DNA of 64,000 bases from JARRKU01 sp963675565 (GTDB lineage: Bacteria; Desulfobacterota; Desulfobacteria; Desulfobacterales; Desulfosarcinaceae): positions 1,116,001 to 1,180,000 of the forward strand of contig CAXXYD010000002.1 of assembly GCA_963675565.2 (NCBI GenBank). The letters run 5' to 3'. Shown here piece after piece: positions 35,280 through 44,879 of this stretch. The notes below the pieces were generated by a model. That model saw nothing but the letters and a program-made list of their open reading frames with translations, was not told where the DNA came from and did not search any database. Position 1 is the first letter of the stretch. Each line of letters opens with the position of its first letter. A program made the position numbers and the translations under genes.

Positions 35280-35586
35280 GGCTTCCCTTTCAAATACCTG
35301 CAGCCGGCGCTGTTTGACAGCCGCCCGCTACGGCGATACCAGACTGCTCCTTTTGGCAGAGCCGGGCCATAAAATGCTTGATTCGGTTCTATCTTGACGC
35401 TGCCCAGGCAGGAGCATAATAATTGTTCCGCGCATTGTCAAAAAGCGACGCCTGCCAGATTTTTTTTTCGGACTTGCAGCCACAATGGAGACAAATCTTC
35501 TGGCAGATGGTATTGGAGCGGCTGCAAGGCTGCAAACCTCAATATGGGCTACAGATCCGTATTTTTTCATAGCAGGAGGATGTATT
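35280..35586 (+). promoter_or_regulatory. Upstream region with candidate sigma-70 promoter for the thioredoxin-like gene
   Basis: TTGACG (35394-35399), 17-nt spacer, TAATAA (35417-35422). A run of nine T at about 35460 follows CTGCCAGA, which can pair with TCTGGCAG at about 35497, hinting at leader structure. Confidence 0.45.
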
Positions 35587-36558
35587 TTGACACCCCAGGA
35601 TGAGAAAATGATCCGCGAATGGCCGTTTCCAGGCAGCACTCCATCACCCGCTGTCATGCTGGCATCCGATTCGACGGAAAACAGCCACCGCATGGCTGAT
35701 TTTTGCGACCGGCTGCAATCTCTCCTCCCTCGCATCAAAATTAAAAAGGAGACGGACCTACCATTTGAAAAACCTGCGATGATCGTTGGGAAACACCGCA
35801 ACATCGCTTATCAGGCAATCCCGGCAGGAAAAATTTTGAGGCGTTTTCTGGCGGCATTGTCCGATGACGGTTCCGACGGCCGGCCGGGCCTGGATATCCC
35901 TGTCGGGGCATTGCTGGAGCAGATCGATCTGCCGGTGCTGCTCAAACTCTATGTGGCCGAGCAATGCCCCCACTGCCCCGGCGTCATGCAGCAACTCCAG
36001 GCCGTGGCCATGGCCCATTCCAACATACGATTGATCATCATCCAGGCAGATGCATTCGCCATCAGCGCACAAAAAGATGATGTCCGGTCGGTCCCCACCC
36101 TTATTCTTGATGACCAGTTTCGATGGACCGGCCCCGTTGATTTACACGAATTGCTGACCCTATGCATCAAGCGCAACCCGGCTGATCTTTCATCGGCCTC
36201 TTTACGCCAAATCATCGAGGACGGCAATGCCGAACGCGTGGCGGAAATGATGGTAAAGAGCGGCCAGGTCTTTTCCGGCCTCGTAAATTTACTCACCCAC
36301 CCACGCTGGTCCGTCCGCTTGGGGGCCATGGTTACCGTTGAATACCTTGCGGGCCAGGACCCGGCCCTTGCGGTCCGCTTGAGCGATATATTGTGGCGGG
36401 AATTCCAGGATCTGCCGGATCAGGTCCAGGGCGATGTCGTCCATGTGCTGGGTGAAATCGCCTCGCCGGTCAATAAAGAAAGATTGCAACGCATTGCCGG
36501 CGGTACCTATGATGAGTCCGTCAAGGCAACCGCAGCGGAAGTGCTGGCGGAGATGTGA
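35587..36558 (+). CDS. Thioredoxin-like protein (CPHC) with HEAT-like C-terminus
   Basis: About 323 residues. The best start is TTG at 35587, 7 nt after a perfect AGGAGG; an upstream ATG at 35485 has no SD. Residues about 1-105 resemble the N-terminal half of a two-fold thioredoxin (PDO-type) protein without a CxxC. Residues about 115-205 form a thioredoxin fold with active site VAEQCPHCPGVM and cis-Pro segment SVPTLILDD. Residues about 215-320 are helical with a HEAT-like unit (HPRWSVRLGAMVTVEYLAG, VLGEIASP...KATAAEVLAEM). A disulfide/redox reductase role is inferred; partner unknown. Confidence 0.75.
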   Translation: MTPQDEKMIREWPFPGSTPSPAVMLASDSTENSHRMADFCDRLQSLLPRIKIKKETDLPFEKPAMIVGKHRNIAYQAIPAGKILRRFLAALSDDGSDGRPGLDIPVGALLEQIDLPVLLKLYVAEQCPHCPGVMQQLQAVAMAHSNIRLIIIQADAFAISAQKDDVRSVPTLILDDQFRWTGPVDLHELLTLCIKRNPADLSSASLRQIIEDGNAERVAEMMVKSGQVFSGLVNLLTHPRWSVRLGAMVTVEYLAGQDPALAVRLSDILWREFQDLPDQVQGDVVHVLGEIASPVNKERLQRIAGGTYDESVKATAAEVLAEM

Positions 36559-36562
36559 CCGG

Positions 36563-38173
36563 TCAGGATTCATCAATATTGCCCAGGGCATCATCAGATT
36601 CGATTTCGGCCATCTCGATGAACGCTTTGGGCAATTCTTTTCCGGCCTTAACCCCCAGGGTCTTGAGCACCTGGCTTTGCCGAATCAAATTCCCGCGGCC
36701 GCTGGCCAGACGTTCGTGGGCCAGTTGATAGGCGCCGCGGGCTTTTTCGAGCTGCTGGCCGACCTCCTCCAGGGCTTCGACAAACCCGACAAATTTGCTG
36801 TAGAGCCCGCCCGCCTTTTTTGCGATTTCGAGAGTATAGCGATTCTGATAGTCATTGCGCCAGATATTCTCGATGGTGCGCAGCGTCACCAGCAAGGTAG
36901 ACGGGCTGACAATCAGAATATTTTTTTCAAACGCTTCATTGAACAGCTTGCGGTCCCCTTCAGCGGCCGCCATGAATGCGGACTCGACGGGAACGAACAT
37001 GAGCACAAAATCGAGGCAGTGCACCCCGTCCAGATCTTCATAGTTTTTGGAGGCCAGCGACCGGATATGGGTTCGCAATGAATCCATATGCGACTTGAGG
37101 AAGGCCTCCTTTTCGCCCGGGTCTTCAGCCGTGTAGTACGCTTCGTAAGCTTTGAGGGAAACCTTGGCATCCACAACCACATCTTTTCCCCGGGGCAACC
37201 GGATGATCGCATCGGGTTGATACCGCCGGCCCTCGCGATCCTTCAAACTCACCTGCACATCATACTCGCGGCCCCGATGCAAACCGGAAGCTTCAAGGAC
37301 GCGCTCCAGAATGACTTCGCCCCAGTTTCCCAGGGTCTTGCTGTCCCCTTTCAGAGCCCGAGTGAGGTTCAGCGCCTCTTTGCTGATGCGCTGATTCAGC
37401 TCTTTAAGGTGGTGGATTTCCGATTGCAGGGCCGCCCGGTCCCGCGACTCTTTGTCGTATACGTCCTCAACGCGCTTTTTAAAATCGCCGATCTGGTCGC
37501 GCAACGGACTGATCAGGCTTTTGATATTGTTGCAGTTTTGTTCTGCGAAACGCTCACTTTTTTCTTCAAATATCTTCTGGGCCAGATGTTGAAACTCGAT
37601 TTTAAGAAGGTCGCGTGCATCGTTGAGCAGGGTGATTTTTTCACTATTCTGCCGGCGCTCCTCGTCGAGCAAGGTGGTCAGCTCGGCAATTTGCGCATTC
37701 ATGCGCGCCACCTGCTTATTCAGCACTTCCAACTGGGTCTGCTTGCGGGCGTTGTCCGCCTCCAGGCGTTCAACCCGCATCCCTTTTTCGGTGGCCCGGG
37801 CAAGGGCGGCCGACTCCTTGCGCAATTCATCATGAAGGGCGGCAGTCTGTTTTTTAAGACCGGCCTGTTCCTGCTCGAGGCCCGCCACCCGCCGGACCTC
37901 CGCCTCAAGGGATGCCGCCTTGATATCCAACGTGTTGGCGCGGGTCTGATGATGGTCGGCGGTCGCCCGGCACTCGTCCAGACGGCACTGCAAATCCCGC
38001 ATGGTTGTCCCCAGGGCGTTCAGTTTCTCCTCCAGTCGAATGCGCTCCGACGCCACGGCGGAAAGCCGGCTTTTGACGTGCGTCCTCACCCGCAGCCAGA
38101 CAATGCACCCAATGATCAGGCCCCCTGCCAGAAATCCGATTCCGGCCACAATCAAATCAAGTTGATCAAACAT
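36563..38173 (-). CDS. rmuC: DNA recombination protein RmuC
   Basis: 536 residues. N-terminal membrane anchor (about 7-27), a long coiled coil (about 35-230), then the RmuC nuclease-like domain (about 260-470): LKGDSKTLGNWGEVILERVLEASGL, RYQPDAIIRLPRGKDVVVDAKVSL (D...DAK, PD-(D/E)XK core), VLMFVPVESAFMAA, VSPSTLLVTLRTI. RmuC limits inversion at short repeats and has been tied to antiphage defence in other bacteria. It converges with the thioredoxin-like gene, four bases apart. Confidence 0.95.
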   Translation of the reverse strand: MFDQLDLIVAGIGFLAGGLIIGCIVWLRVRTHVKSRLSAVASERIRLEEKLNALGTTMRDLQCRLDECRATADHHQTRANTLDIKAASLEAEVRRVAGLEQEQAGLKKQTAALHDELRKESAALARATEKGMRVERLEADNARKQTQLEVLNKQVARMNAQIAELTTLLDEERRQNSEKITLLNDARDLLKIEFQHLAQKIFEEKSERFAEQNCNNIKSLISPLRDQIGDFKKRVEDVYDKESRDRAALQSEIHHLKELNQRISKEALNLTRALKGDSKTLGNWGEVILERVLEASGLHRGREYDVQVSLKDREGRRYQPDAIIRLPRGKDVVVDAKVSLKAYEAYYTAEDPGEKEAFLKSHMDSLRTHIRSLASKNYEDLDGVHCLDFVLMFVPVESAFMAAAEGDRKLFNEAFEKNILIVSPSTLLVTLRTIENIWRNDYQNRYTLEIAKKAGGLYSKFVGFVEALEEVGQQLEKARGAYQLAHERLASGRGNLIRQSQVLKTLGVKAGKELPKAFIEMAEIESDDALGNIDES

Positions 38174-38896
38174 GGTTCCGTCCGTTAAAAATCATCACGC
38201 GCATTGAAATGGGCATGGATATCAAGATTAACCCGGCTCAAGACCGCCGTTCAGCTTATACCTGCCCGTCTGCAGAAAGCAATGGTGTTTACGCCATGAC
38301 AGTCAAGGCGTAAAACAGGATGGCCGTCGAACCGGAATTTTCGACCCTCCTTCAGAGGCTGCACGACAATTCCCGATTAAAACAATCAACAAGCAACGCC
38401 CTGATTCGAAACGCAACCCACGGAAAAAAATGAATATAATTCAGTTTCAAATTCCACTAAATTTGACCCCATATCTATTGACAAAAAAATCGACTCTATA
38501 TAAGGTGTATCCTTGGTTGCTCGAATGGACCAGGGCTTCATTCAAGTGATTGATTTTAAAGTTAATTTTAAAATAAACCCGTTTATCTTCAGTGTTGTTC
38601 GGTCCTGTCCCGGGACTTTGGAGGACGTTGTGGGGGCTATGTTGGTTCGAAATTGCCTGGATATCAGAATCTTTCTATCCACCCTGAACAGATCCCGACA
38701 TCGTGGGGCTGGCGCCTGCAAGACAAAATCCCCCCTTCCAGAATCATTTACCGTATTCGGTTTGAAAATAAAATCCAATCATGAAAGGAGGGTACAGAAC
38801 ACATCTATTTAGGCAGACGACTCCTTGGTTTTTTTGAAAATCCCTGCGACACAACAACTTTTAACCGGTATCGTACGACATAGTAAGGAGGTAACA
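38174..38896. other. 723-nt regulatory region upstream of the acs operon
   Basis: Contains a stem near 38286-38317 (TGTTTACGCC with GGCGTAAAACA), the candidate promoter at 38478, then a ~390-nt leader. In the leader are GTCCCGGGAC (38607-38616, perfect 10-bp palindrome) and an A/T-rich self-complementary stretch near 38553-38575. A 99-codon frame (38513-38812) has no SD and no recognisable sequence and is not accepted. No known riboswitch core was recognised. Confidence 0.45.
38478..38504 (+). promoter_or_regulatory. Candidate sigma-70 promoter of the acs operon
   Basis: Perfect TTGACA (38478-38483) with TATAAG (38499-38504) after 15 nt, or TAAGGT after 17 nt. It would give a leader of roughly 385 nt before acsD. 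Confidence 0.5.
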
Positions 38897-40453
38897 TTGG
38901 CTTTCGAATTCTATAAGGAGAGTTATGCCGGCAGCGTTATGGAAGTCACCTTGGGAAAAGGCGACAAAGCCGTAACCGTTGGCGGTGAGAGCTGCTACCC
39001 GTTTTACCAGTTCGAAGGTGAAATGCCCCGTAAACCGCGTATCGCGATGGAAATCTGGGACATGGCACCGGAAGAGTGGTCAGAAAGCGCCATGGCGCCT
39101 TTCAAGGACGTGGTGGGCGATGCAGCGGCATGGGCCAAAAAATGTGTGGATGAGTATGGTGCGGAGATGATCGTACTGCAGCTCAAAAGCACCGACCCCA
39201 ACGGTGCAGACGCCAGCCCGGCCGACGCCTCCGCCACGGTCAAAAAGGTTCTGGAGGCCATCGACGTCCCCCTGGTGATCTGGGGAACGGCCAACATCGA
39301 AAAGGATGAAGCGGTCCTTAAGCAGATTTCCGAGGATCACCAAGGCAAAAACCTCATTATGGGCCCGGTGGAAGACAAGAACCACAAAGGGATCGGCGCT
39401 TCCGCCATGGCTTACGGCCACACCCTGATCTCCTCTTCCCCCATCGACGTCAACCTGGCCAAGCAAGTCAATATCCTGCTGGAAAACCTGGGCATGCCCA
39501 TGGAAAAGGTCATCATCGACCCCACCACCGGCGGCCTGGGATACGGCATGGAATACTCCTACTCGGTTATGGAACGCCTGCGTATGGCCGCCCTGGCCCA
39601 GGGCGACGACAAGCTTCAGTTGCCGGTAATCAACAATTTGGGCAATGAAGTCTGGAAGTGCAAAGAAGCCAAGCAGAGCGTCGAAGAAGCCCCCACCCTG
39701 GGCGACCCTGAAAAACGCGGCATCCTCATGGAAGCTGTGGGCGCCGTCTCCTACCTGCTGGCGGGCAGCGATGTCTTGATCATGCGCCATCCGGAGTCCA
39801 TTCGCATGGCCAAAGCGTACATCGACCTGCTGATGGATGGTGGCAGTGCGGCCGATGTGGCACCGATTGCCAAACTGCTGGCCGGCGCCGATGTGGACCT
39901 GACCGCCCTGGCTCCTGAGCCCGATCTGACCATCGAGGAAGAAAAGAAGGCCGCTCCGGCCAAGGCCGCACCCAAGAAGGAAGCGCCCAAAGCCGCAGCA
40001 CCCAAGGCCGCACCGGCCGCAGCCGCTCCGGCGCCTGCCCCTGAAGCACCCAAGGCCGCACCGGCCGCAGCCGCTCCGGCGCCTGCCCCTGAAGCACCCA
40101 AGGTAGACGCTGCCGCCGAGGCCGCGGCCAAGGCCAAAGCAGAAGCGGAAGCCAAAGCCAAAGCCGAGGCCGAAGTCAAAGCCAAGGCAGAAGCAGAAGC
40201 CAAAGCCAAGGCCGAGGCCGAAGCCAAGGCCAAAGCCGAAGCGGATGCCAAAGCCAAAGCCGAGGTAGCCAAACGTGAGGCCGAAGAAGATGCGTTGCGC
40301 CAGAAGCGCACAGCCGAGCGTGAAGCCATGCAGGCCCAACGAAGAGCGGAACAAAACGATGAAGCGGTTGCCAAGACGGCCGCCGAGGTTCAGATCGACC
40401 CGCTGGAAAAAATGATGGACCTGCTTGACCGCATCCATCGCCGCGTGGCTTAG
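38897..40453 (+). CDS. acsD: Acetyl-CoA decarbonylase/synthase subunit delta (corrinoid iron-sulfur protein small subunit) with long C-terminal extension
   Basis: 518 residues from TTG at 38897, six nt after AAGGAGGT; the upstream open frame has no SD. Residues about 1-345 are AcsD/CdhD: VGGESCYPFYQFEGEMP, AMEIWDMAPEEW, LVIWGTANIEKDE, LIMGPVEDKNHKGIGA, IIDPTTGGLGYGMEYSYS. With AcsC it forms the cobamide/FeS protein that carries the methyl group to acetyl-CoA synthase. Residues about 348-518 are extra: an Ala/Pro linker with a perfect 16-residue tandem repeat, an Ala-Lys-Glu helix (KAKAEAEAKAKAEAE), an Arg/Glu-rich part and a terminal PLEKMMDLLDRIHRRVA helix. First gene of the operon. Confidence 0.93.
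   Translation: MAFEFYKESYAGSVMEVTLGKGDKAVTVGGESCYPFYQFEGEMPRKPRIAMEIWDMAPEEWSESAMAPFKDVVGDAAAWAKKCVDEYGAEMIVLQLKSTDPNGADASPADASATVKKVLEAIDVPLVIWGTANIEKDEAVLKQISEDHQGKNLIMGPVEDKNHKGIGASAMAYGHTLISSSPIDVNLAKQVNILLENLGMPMEKVIIDPTTGGLGYGMEYSYSVMERLRMAALAQGDDKLQLPVINNLGNEVWKCKEAKQSVEEAPTLGDPEKRGILMEAVGAVSYLLAGSDVLIMRHPESIRMAKAYIDLLMDGGSAADVAPIAKLLAGADVDLTALAPEPDLTIEEEKKAAPAKAAPKKEAPKAAAPKAAPAAAAPAPAPEAPKAAPAAAAPAPAPEAPKVDAAAEAAAKAKAEAEAKAKAEAEVKAKAEAEAKAKAEAEAKAKAEADAKAKAEVAKREAEEDALRQKRTAEREAMQAQRRAEQNDEAVAKTAAEVQIDPLEKMMDLLDRIHRRVA
39998..40103 (+). repeat. Perfect 48-bp tandem repeat in acsD
   Basis: 2.2 identical copies (39998-40045, 40046-40093, then 10 nt) encoding APKAAPAAAAPAPAPE twice. 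The identity at DNA level suggests recent duplication; copy number may vary among strains. Confidence 0.85.
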
Positions 40454-40524
40454 GCTGTCACTGGACGGTCTGTCGATTACGCTACAACCAGGATTATATA
40501 GACAACTATGAGGAGGAACCTCTA

Positions 40525-42555
40525 ATGGCAGAAGATATCAAAGCCAAAGCAAAAGCCAAGGCGCCCAAACTGGCGGATCCTATTGCCGCAACCATTGATC
40601 CGGCCAGCCAGGAAATGATCAAACGTGCCCAGGATCTGGGCATCGACACGGTCTTTGACCGGGCGGAACAGATGAAACCCTGTGCCATCGGCATGCAGGG
40701 TATCTGCTGTAAAAACTGTGCCATGGGCCCCTGCCGCCTGCCGCTGCCCAAAGGCGGCATCGAAGGCGAAGATACCCGCAAGGGTCTGTGCGGCGCTACC
40801 GCCAATACCATCAGCGCGCGTAACTTCATTCGCATGATCGCCGGCGGGGCATCCGCCCACTCGGATCATGGCCGCAGTGTGGCGGAAGTCTTCATGTCCG
40901 CCGCCCGTAAAGAGACTGAGGCCTATCGAATCAAGGATATCCCCAAATTGCTGTCCGTGGCACAGGCCTTGAACATCGACACCACCGTTGAAGTGGACGG
41001 TGAAGTCAAAGACCGCGACACCGATGAGATCGCCCTGGAAGTGGCCAAAGCCGCCATGAACGAATGGGGCAAGCCCGAAGGCGAGCTGTTGTATCTCAAG
41101 CGGGCGCCGGAAGCCCTCTATGAAAAGTGGAGCAAGGCGGGCGTCAAACCGCGCAACATCGACCGCGAAATCGTTGAAATCATGCACCGCACCCACATGG
41201 GTGTGGACCAGGATTACAAGAACCTGATCAAGCAGGGCAGCCGCGCGGCCATCGCCGACGGCTGGGGCGGCTCCATGCTGGCCACCGACTTGCAGGACAT
41301 CCTGTTCGGCACGCCCTATCCCCTGCAGTCCGAGGCCAACCTGGGCGTCATGAAGCAGGATCACGTCAACCTCATCATCCACGGCCACGAACCGGTACTG
41401 TCCGAAATCATCGTGGCGGTAGCCCAGCGTCCCGAAATCATCGAATACGCCAAATCCAAGGGCGCCAAAGGCATCCAACTGAGCGGCATCTGCTGCACGG
41501 CCAATGAAATCCTTCAACGCCACGGCGTTCCCACGGCAGCCACCTTCCTGCAGCAGGAGCTGGCCATCATCACCGGTGCCTGCGACGCCATGGTGGTTGA
41601 CATCCAATGCATCATGCAAAACCTGGCCAATGTGGCCAAGTGCTTCCACACCAAACTGATCACCACCCATCCCATTGCCAAGATGGAACAGGACAATGTG
41701 ATCCACATCGAGTTTGACGAGCACCATGCCATAGAAGATGCAGAAAAAATCATTCGCATAGCCATCGACAACTTTGCAAACCGCGGCGCAGAAGTAATGA
41801 TCCCGCAGCAAAAAGCCACCCAGATCGCCGGATTCGGTGTTGAGTCGATCCAGTATCACCTGGGCGGCACCTTCCGCGGCACTTACTATACCCTGAACGA
41901 CAATATCATCAACGGCCGCATCCGCGGCATCGCCGGCGTGGTCGGCTGCAACAACGCCCGCACCCGGCACAACGAGGCGCACATCAAAGTCGTCAAAGAA
42001 CTGATCAAAAACGACGTCATCGTGCTGACCACGGGCTGCAACGGCATCGCCTGCGCCATGGAAGGCCTGCTGACCCCTGAAAGTGCGGCCGTCTATTGCG
42101 GACCGGGCCTCAAGGAAGTCTGCGAGACGGTGGGTATCCCGCCGGTCCTGCACCTGGGTTCCTGCGTGGACAACAGCCGCATCCTGCTGGCGGCCACCGA
42201 AGTGGTCAAGGCCGGCGGTCTGGGCAAAGACATCTGCGATCTGCCGGCAGCCGGCAGCGCCCCGGAGTGGATGAGCGAAAAGGCCATCTCCATCGGCCAT
42301 TATTTTGTCTGTTCCGGTGTATACACGGTATTTGGCGTCACCCTGCCCACGTCCGGCGCACCGGTATTCCATGACTACCTGTCCAAGGATCTGGAGAAAC
42401 AGTTCGGCGGCATGTGGGATCTGGAAGCCGATCCCATCAAGCATGCGCAATTGATGATCGCGCATATCGACAAGAAACGCAAAGAGCTGGGCATCGACAA
42501 GGCCAGAGAGCGTCAGCTCATGTCCATGGAAGATCGCCAGAAACTGGAAGCTTAA
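40525..42555 (+). CDS. acsA: Anaerobic carbon-monoxide dehydrogenase catalytic subunit
   Basis: 676 residues, SD GAGGAGGA. CAIGMQGICCKNCAMGPCRL with GLCGATAN holds the D- and B-cluster cysteines. HGHEPVLSE carries the C-cluster His; SGICCTANE, GVVGCNNART, TTGCNGIACAMEG and HLGSCVDNSR supply further C-cluster ligands. It interconverts CO2 and CO, delivered through a tunnel to AcsB. The first ~18 residues (AEDIKAKAKAKAPKLADP) are Lys/Ala-rich and echo the acsD tail. Also called cooS. Positioned 71 nt after acsD. Confidence 0.97.
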   Translation: MAEDIKAKAKAKAPKLADPIAATIDPASQEMIKRAQDLGIDTVFDRAEQMKPCAIGMQGICCKNCAMGPCRLPLPKGGIEGEDTRKGLCGATANTISARNFIRMIAGGASAHSDHGRSVAEVFMSAARKETEAYRIKDIPKLLSVAQALNIDTTVEVDGEVKDRDTDEIALEVAKAAMNEWGKPEGELLYLKRAPEALYEKWSKAGVKPRNIDREIVEIMHRTHMGVDQDYKNLIKQGSRAAIADGWGGSMLATDLQDILFGTPYPLQSEANLGVMKQDHVNLIIHGHEPVLSEIIVAVAQRPEIIEYAKSKGAKGIQLSGICCTANEILQRHGVPTAATFLQQELAIITGACDAMVVDIQCIMQNLANVAKCFHTKLITTHPIAKMEQDNVIHIEFDEHHAIEDAEKIIRIAIDNFANRGAEVMIPQQKATQIAGFGVESIQYHLGGTFRGTYYTLNDNIINGRIRGIAGVVGCNNARTRHNEAHIKVVKELIKNDVIVLTTGCNGIACAMEGLLTPESAAVYCGPGLKEVCETVGIPPVLHLGSCVDNSRILLAATEVVKAGGLGKDICDLPAAGSAPEWMSEKAISIGHYFVCSGVYTVFGVTLPTSGAPVFHDYLSKDLEKQFGGMWDLEADPIKHAQLMIAHIDKKRKELGIDKARERQLMSMEDRQKLEA

Positions 42556-42593
42556 AGGATTAACCGTAAATATCCTCAACGAAGGAGGACTCT

Positions 42594-44807
42594 ATGTCTC
42601 GACTTGTTGCATTTGCCGCCATCCAGGGTGGTTACAATATCGTTTCAAAAGTAGAAGGAAAATATCAGCGGGCGCTGCAGACGTATAACGCCGACACCAA
42701 GGTGGGGTTTCCCAACACGGCCTATTTTCTGCCAGTCATCTATTCGCTGACGGGGATCAAGATTGAAACCCTGGAAGATATGAAAAAACCGTTGGAATTT
42801 GCCCGCAAACTGCTGCCGCCGCACGTCAAGGGCAGCAACCATCTGCCGTACCTGGGCCCCCTGCTGGATGCCGGCATGGCCGCCCTGTTCGCCTTTGAGA
42901 TCGAAGAGGCACTGCGCTACCTGACCGACCCGGATTTCTACCTGCCCACCGAAGAAGTGGACCTGGAAGCCGGCAAGATCTGGCTGGGCGCGGCAGACGA
43001 CACCGTCATGCGCAAACGCGGTGTCGAGTTCGTCGACGGCTCGGCTCCCGGTTTTGCCGCCATCGTCGGATCGGCCCCCACCATCGAAATCGCCAAGGAG
43101 ATCGTGGAAGAGTACCAGCGCCGCAGTCTTTACATCTTTTGCGCCGCCAACCAGAACGGCACCACGGTCATCGAACAACTGATCGAAGCCGACGTTCAAG
43201 TCGGCTGGAACACCCGTATCGTACCCTTCGGCCCGGATATCTCTTCGGCCATCTTTGCCCTGGGCTTTGCCAACCGCGCCGCCATGGCCTTCGGCGGCGT
43301 TCAGCCCGGTGACCACAAAAAAATCCTGATGTACAACAAAGACCGTATCTTCGCCTTCGTCAACGCACTGGGCGACGTCAACGCCGAATGGGCGGCCGCA
43401 GCGGCCGGCTGTGTGAACTGGGGCTTCCCCACCATCGCCGACACCGACATTCCGGAAATCCTGCCCACCGGTATTTGTACCTACGAGCATGTGGTGGCCA
43501 ACGTACCCCACAGCGAGATGGTCCAAAAATCAGTGGAGGTCCGCGGCCTGAAGACCACGGTGAGCACCATCGAAATTCCCTGCGCTTTCGGCCCGGCCTT
43601 CGAGGGCGAGCGCGTCCGCGGCGCCGATCTGTACTGTCAGGCCGGCGGCGGCAAAACCCAATGCACCGAATACCTCAAACTGGCTGAGATGAACGAGATC
43701 GAAGACGGTAAAGTCACCGTCATCGGCCCCGATATCCCGGACATGAAAGAAGGCGGCACATTTCCGCTGGCAATTTTCATGCGGGTGGCCGGCCGCGAAT
43801 TCCAGGAAGATTTCGAACCCATTCTGGAACGCCAGACCCATCACCTGATCAACTATATCCAGGGCATCATGCACATGGGCCAGCGCGATATCGCCTGGGT
43901 GCGCGTCAGCAAGGCCGCTGTCGAAAAAGGCTTCACCCTGAAAGACATCGGTGTGGTGCTGCACGCCAAGTTCCACCAGGACTTCGGTAAGATTTTGGAC
44001 AAGGTCGAATTGACCCTGTACACCAAGCAGGAAGACGTGGACAAGATCACTGCCGAAGCCCGCGCAGCTTACAAACACAGGGATGAACGCGTGGAGAACA
44101 TGACCGACGAGGATGTGGAAATCTTTTACTCCTGCACCCTGTGTCAGTCCTTTGCCCCCACCCATGTGTGCTCTGTCAGCCCCGAGCGCACCGGGTTGTG
44201 CGGCGCCTACAACTGGATGGACTGCAAGGCCTCCTACGAAATCAACCCCACCGGTCCCAACCAGCCCATCGAAAAGGGCGAGGTGCTTGACCCGGTCCTG
44301 GGACGATTTGCAGGCGTCGACGAGTTTATCAAAAAGGCCTCCCGCGGTGCCATCGAAACCTACAACTTCTACTCCATGGTCAATGCCCCCATGACCACCT
44401 GCGGCTGCTGCGAAGCCATCGCGGCCATGCTGCCGGCCTGCAACGGGGTCATGACCGTTAATCGGGAATATGCCGGCGAAACCCCCTGCGGCATGAAGTT
44501 CACCACCCTGGCCGGTGTCATGGGCGGCGGCGCTTCATCACCGGGCTTTGTAGGCCATTCCAAGTTCAACATCACCCAGAAAAAGTTCATCGTGGGTGAC
44601 GGCGGCCTGCTGCGCATGGTCTGGATGCCCAAAATCCTCAAAGAGGAGATCAAGGAGCGCCTGGACAAACGCGGCGAAGAACTGGGCGTGAAGAATTTTT
44701 CCGACATGATCGCCGACGAAACGATTGGTGTGACGGAAGAAGACATCCTGCCCTTCCTGCAAGAAAAAGGACATCCGGCGCTGACCATGGATCCGCTGGT
44801 TGGCTAA
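42594..44807 (+). CDS. acsB: CO-methylating acetyl-CoA synthase, complex subunit beta
   Basis: 737 residues, SD GAAGGAGG. A-cluster ligands are present: CTLCQSFAPTHVCS (Cys about 513 and 516, then 525), GLCGAYNW (about 535) and TTCGCCEAIAAM (CGC about 602-604) for the Ni-Ni-Fe4S4 cluster. The N-terminal third is the CODH-interacting domain (FPNTAYFLPVIYSLTG), as in the bacterial full-length enzyme. It joins CO, the corrinoid methyl group and CoA to acetyl-CoA, or the reverse during acetate oxidation. Confidence 0.97.
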   Translation: MSRLVAFAAIQGGYNIVSKVEGKYQRALQTYNADTKVGFPNTAYFLPVIYSLTGIKIETLEDMKKPLEFARKLLPPHVKGSNHLPYLGPLLDAGMAALFAFEIEEALRYLTDPDFYLPTEEVDLEAGKIWLGAADDTVMRKRGVEFVDGSAPGFAAIVGSAPTIEIAKEIVEEYQRRSLYIFCAANQNGTTVIEQLIEADVQVGWNTRIVPFGPDISSAIFALGFANRAAMAFGGVQPGDHKKILMYNKDRIFAFVNALGDVNAEWAAAAAGCVNWGFPTIADTDIPEILPTGICTYEHVVANVPHSEMVQKSVEVRGLKTTVSTIEIPCAFGPAFEGERVRGADLYCQAGGGKTQCTEYLKLAEMNEIEDGKVTVIGPDIPDMKEGGTFPLAIFMRVAGREFQEDFEPILERQTHHLINYIQGIMHMGQRDIAWVRVSKAAVEKGFTLKDIGVVLHAKFHQDFGKILDKVELTLYTKQEDVDKITAEARAAYKHRDERVENMTDEDVEIFYSCTLCQSFAPTHVCSVSPERTGLCGAYNWMDCKASYEINPTGPNQPIEKGEVLDPVLGRFAGVDEFIKKASRGAIETYNFYSMVNAPMTTCGCCEAIAAMLPACNGVMTVNREYAGETPCGMKFTTLAGVMGGGASSPGFVGHSKFNITQKKFIVGDGGLLRMVWMPKILKEEIKERLDKRGEELGVKNFSDMIADETIGVTEEDILPFLQEKGHPALTMDPLVG

Positions 44808-44820
44808 ATCCGAACAACAT

Positions 44821-44855
44821 CATCCGGAAGCGGCGTGAGACACCGCTTCCGGATG
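44821..44855 (+). other. Intercistronic hairpin between acsB and acsC
   Basis: 13-bp perfect stem CATCCGGAAGCGG (44821-44833) with CCGCTTCCGGATG (44843-44855), loop of 9 nt, no T-run. Likely an mRNA processing or stability element setting relative expression. Confidence 0.7.
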
Positions 44856-44879
44856 GAGACCAAATAGAAGGAGAATCAA

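Noticed and set aside
38513..38812. 99-codon open frame in the acs leader
   Set aside because: No SD, odd composition, no recognisable sequence; it starts just after the candidate promoter.
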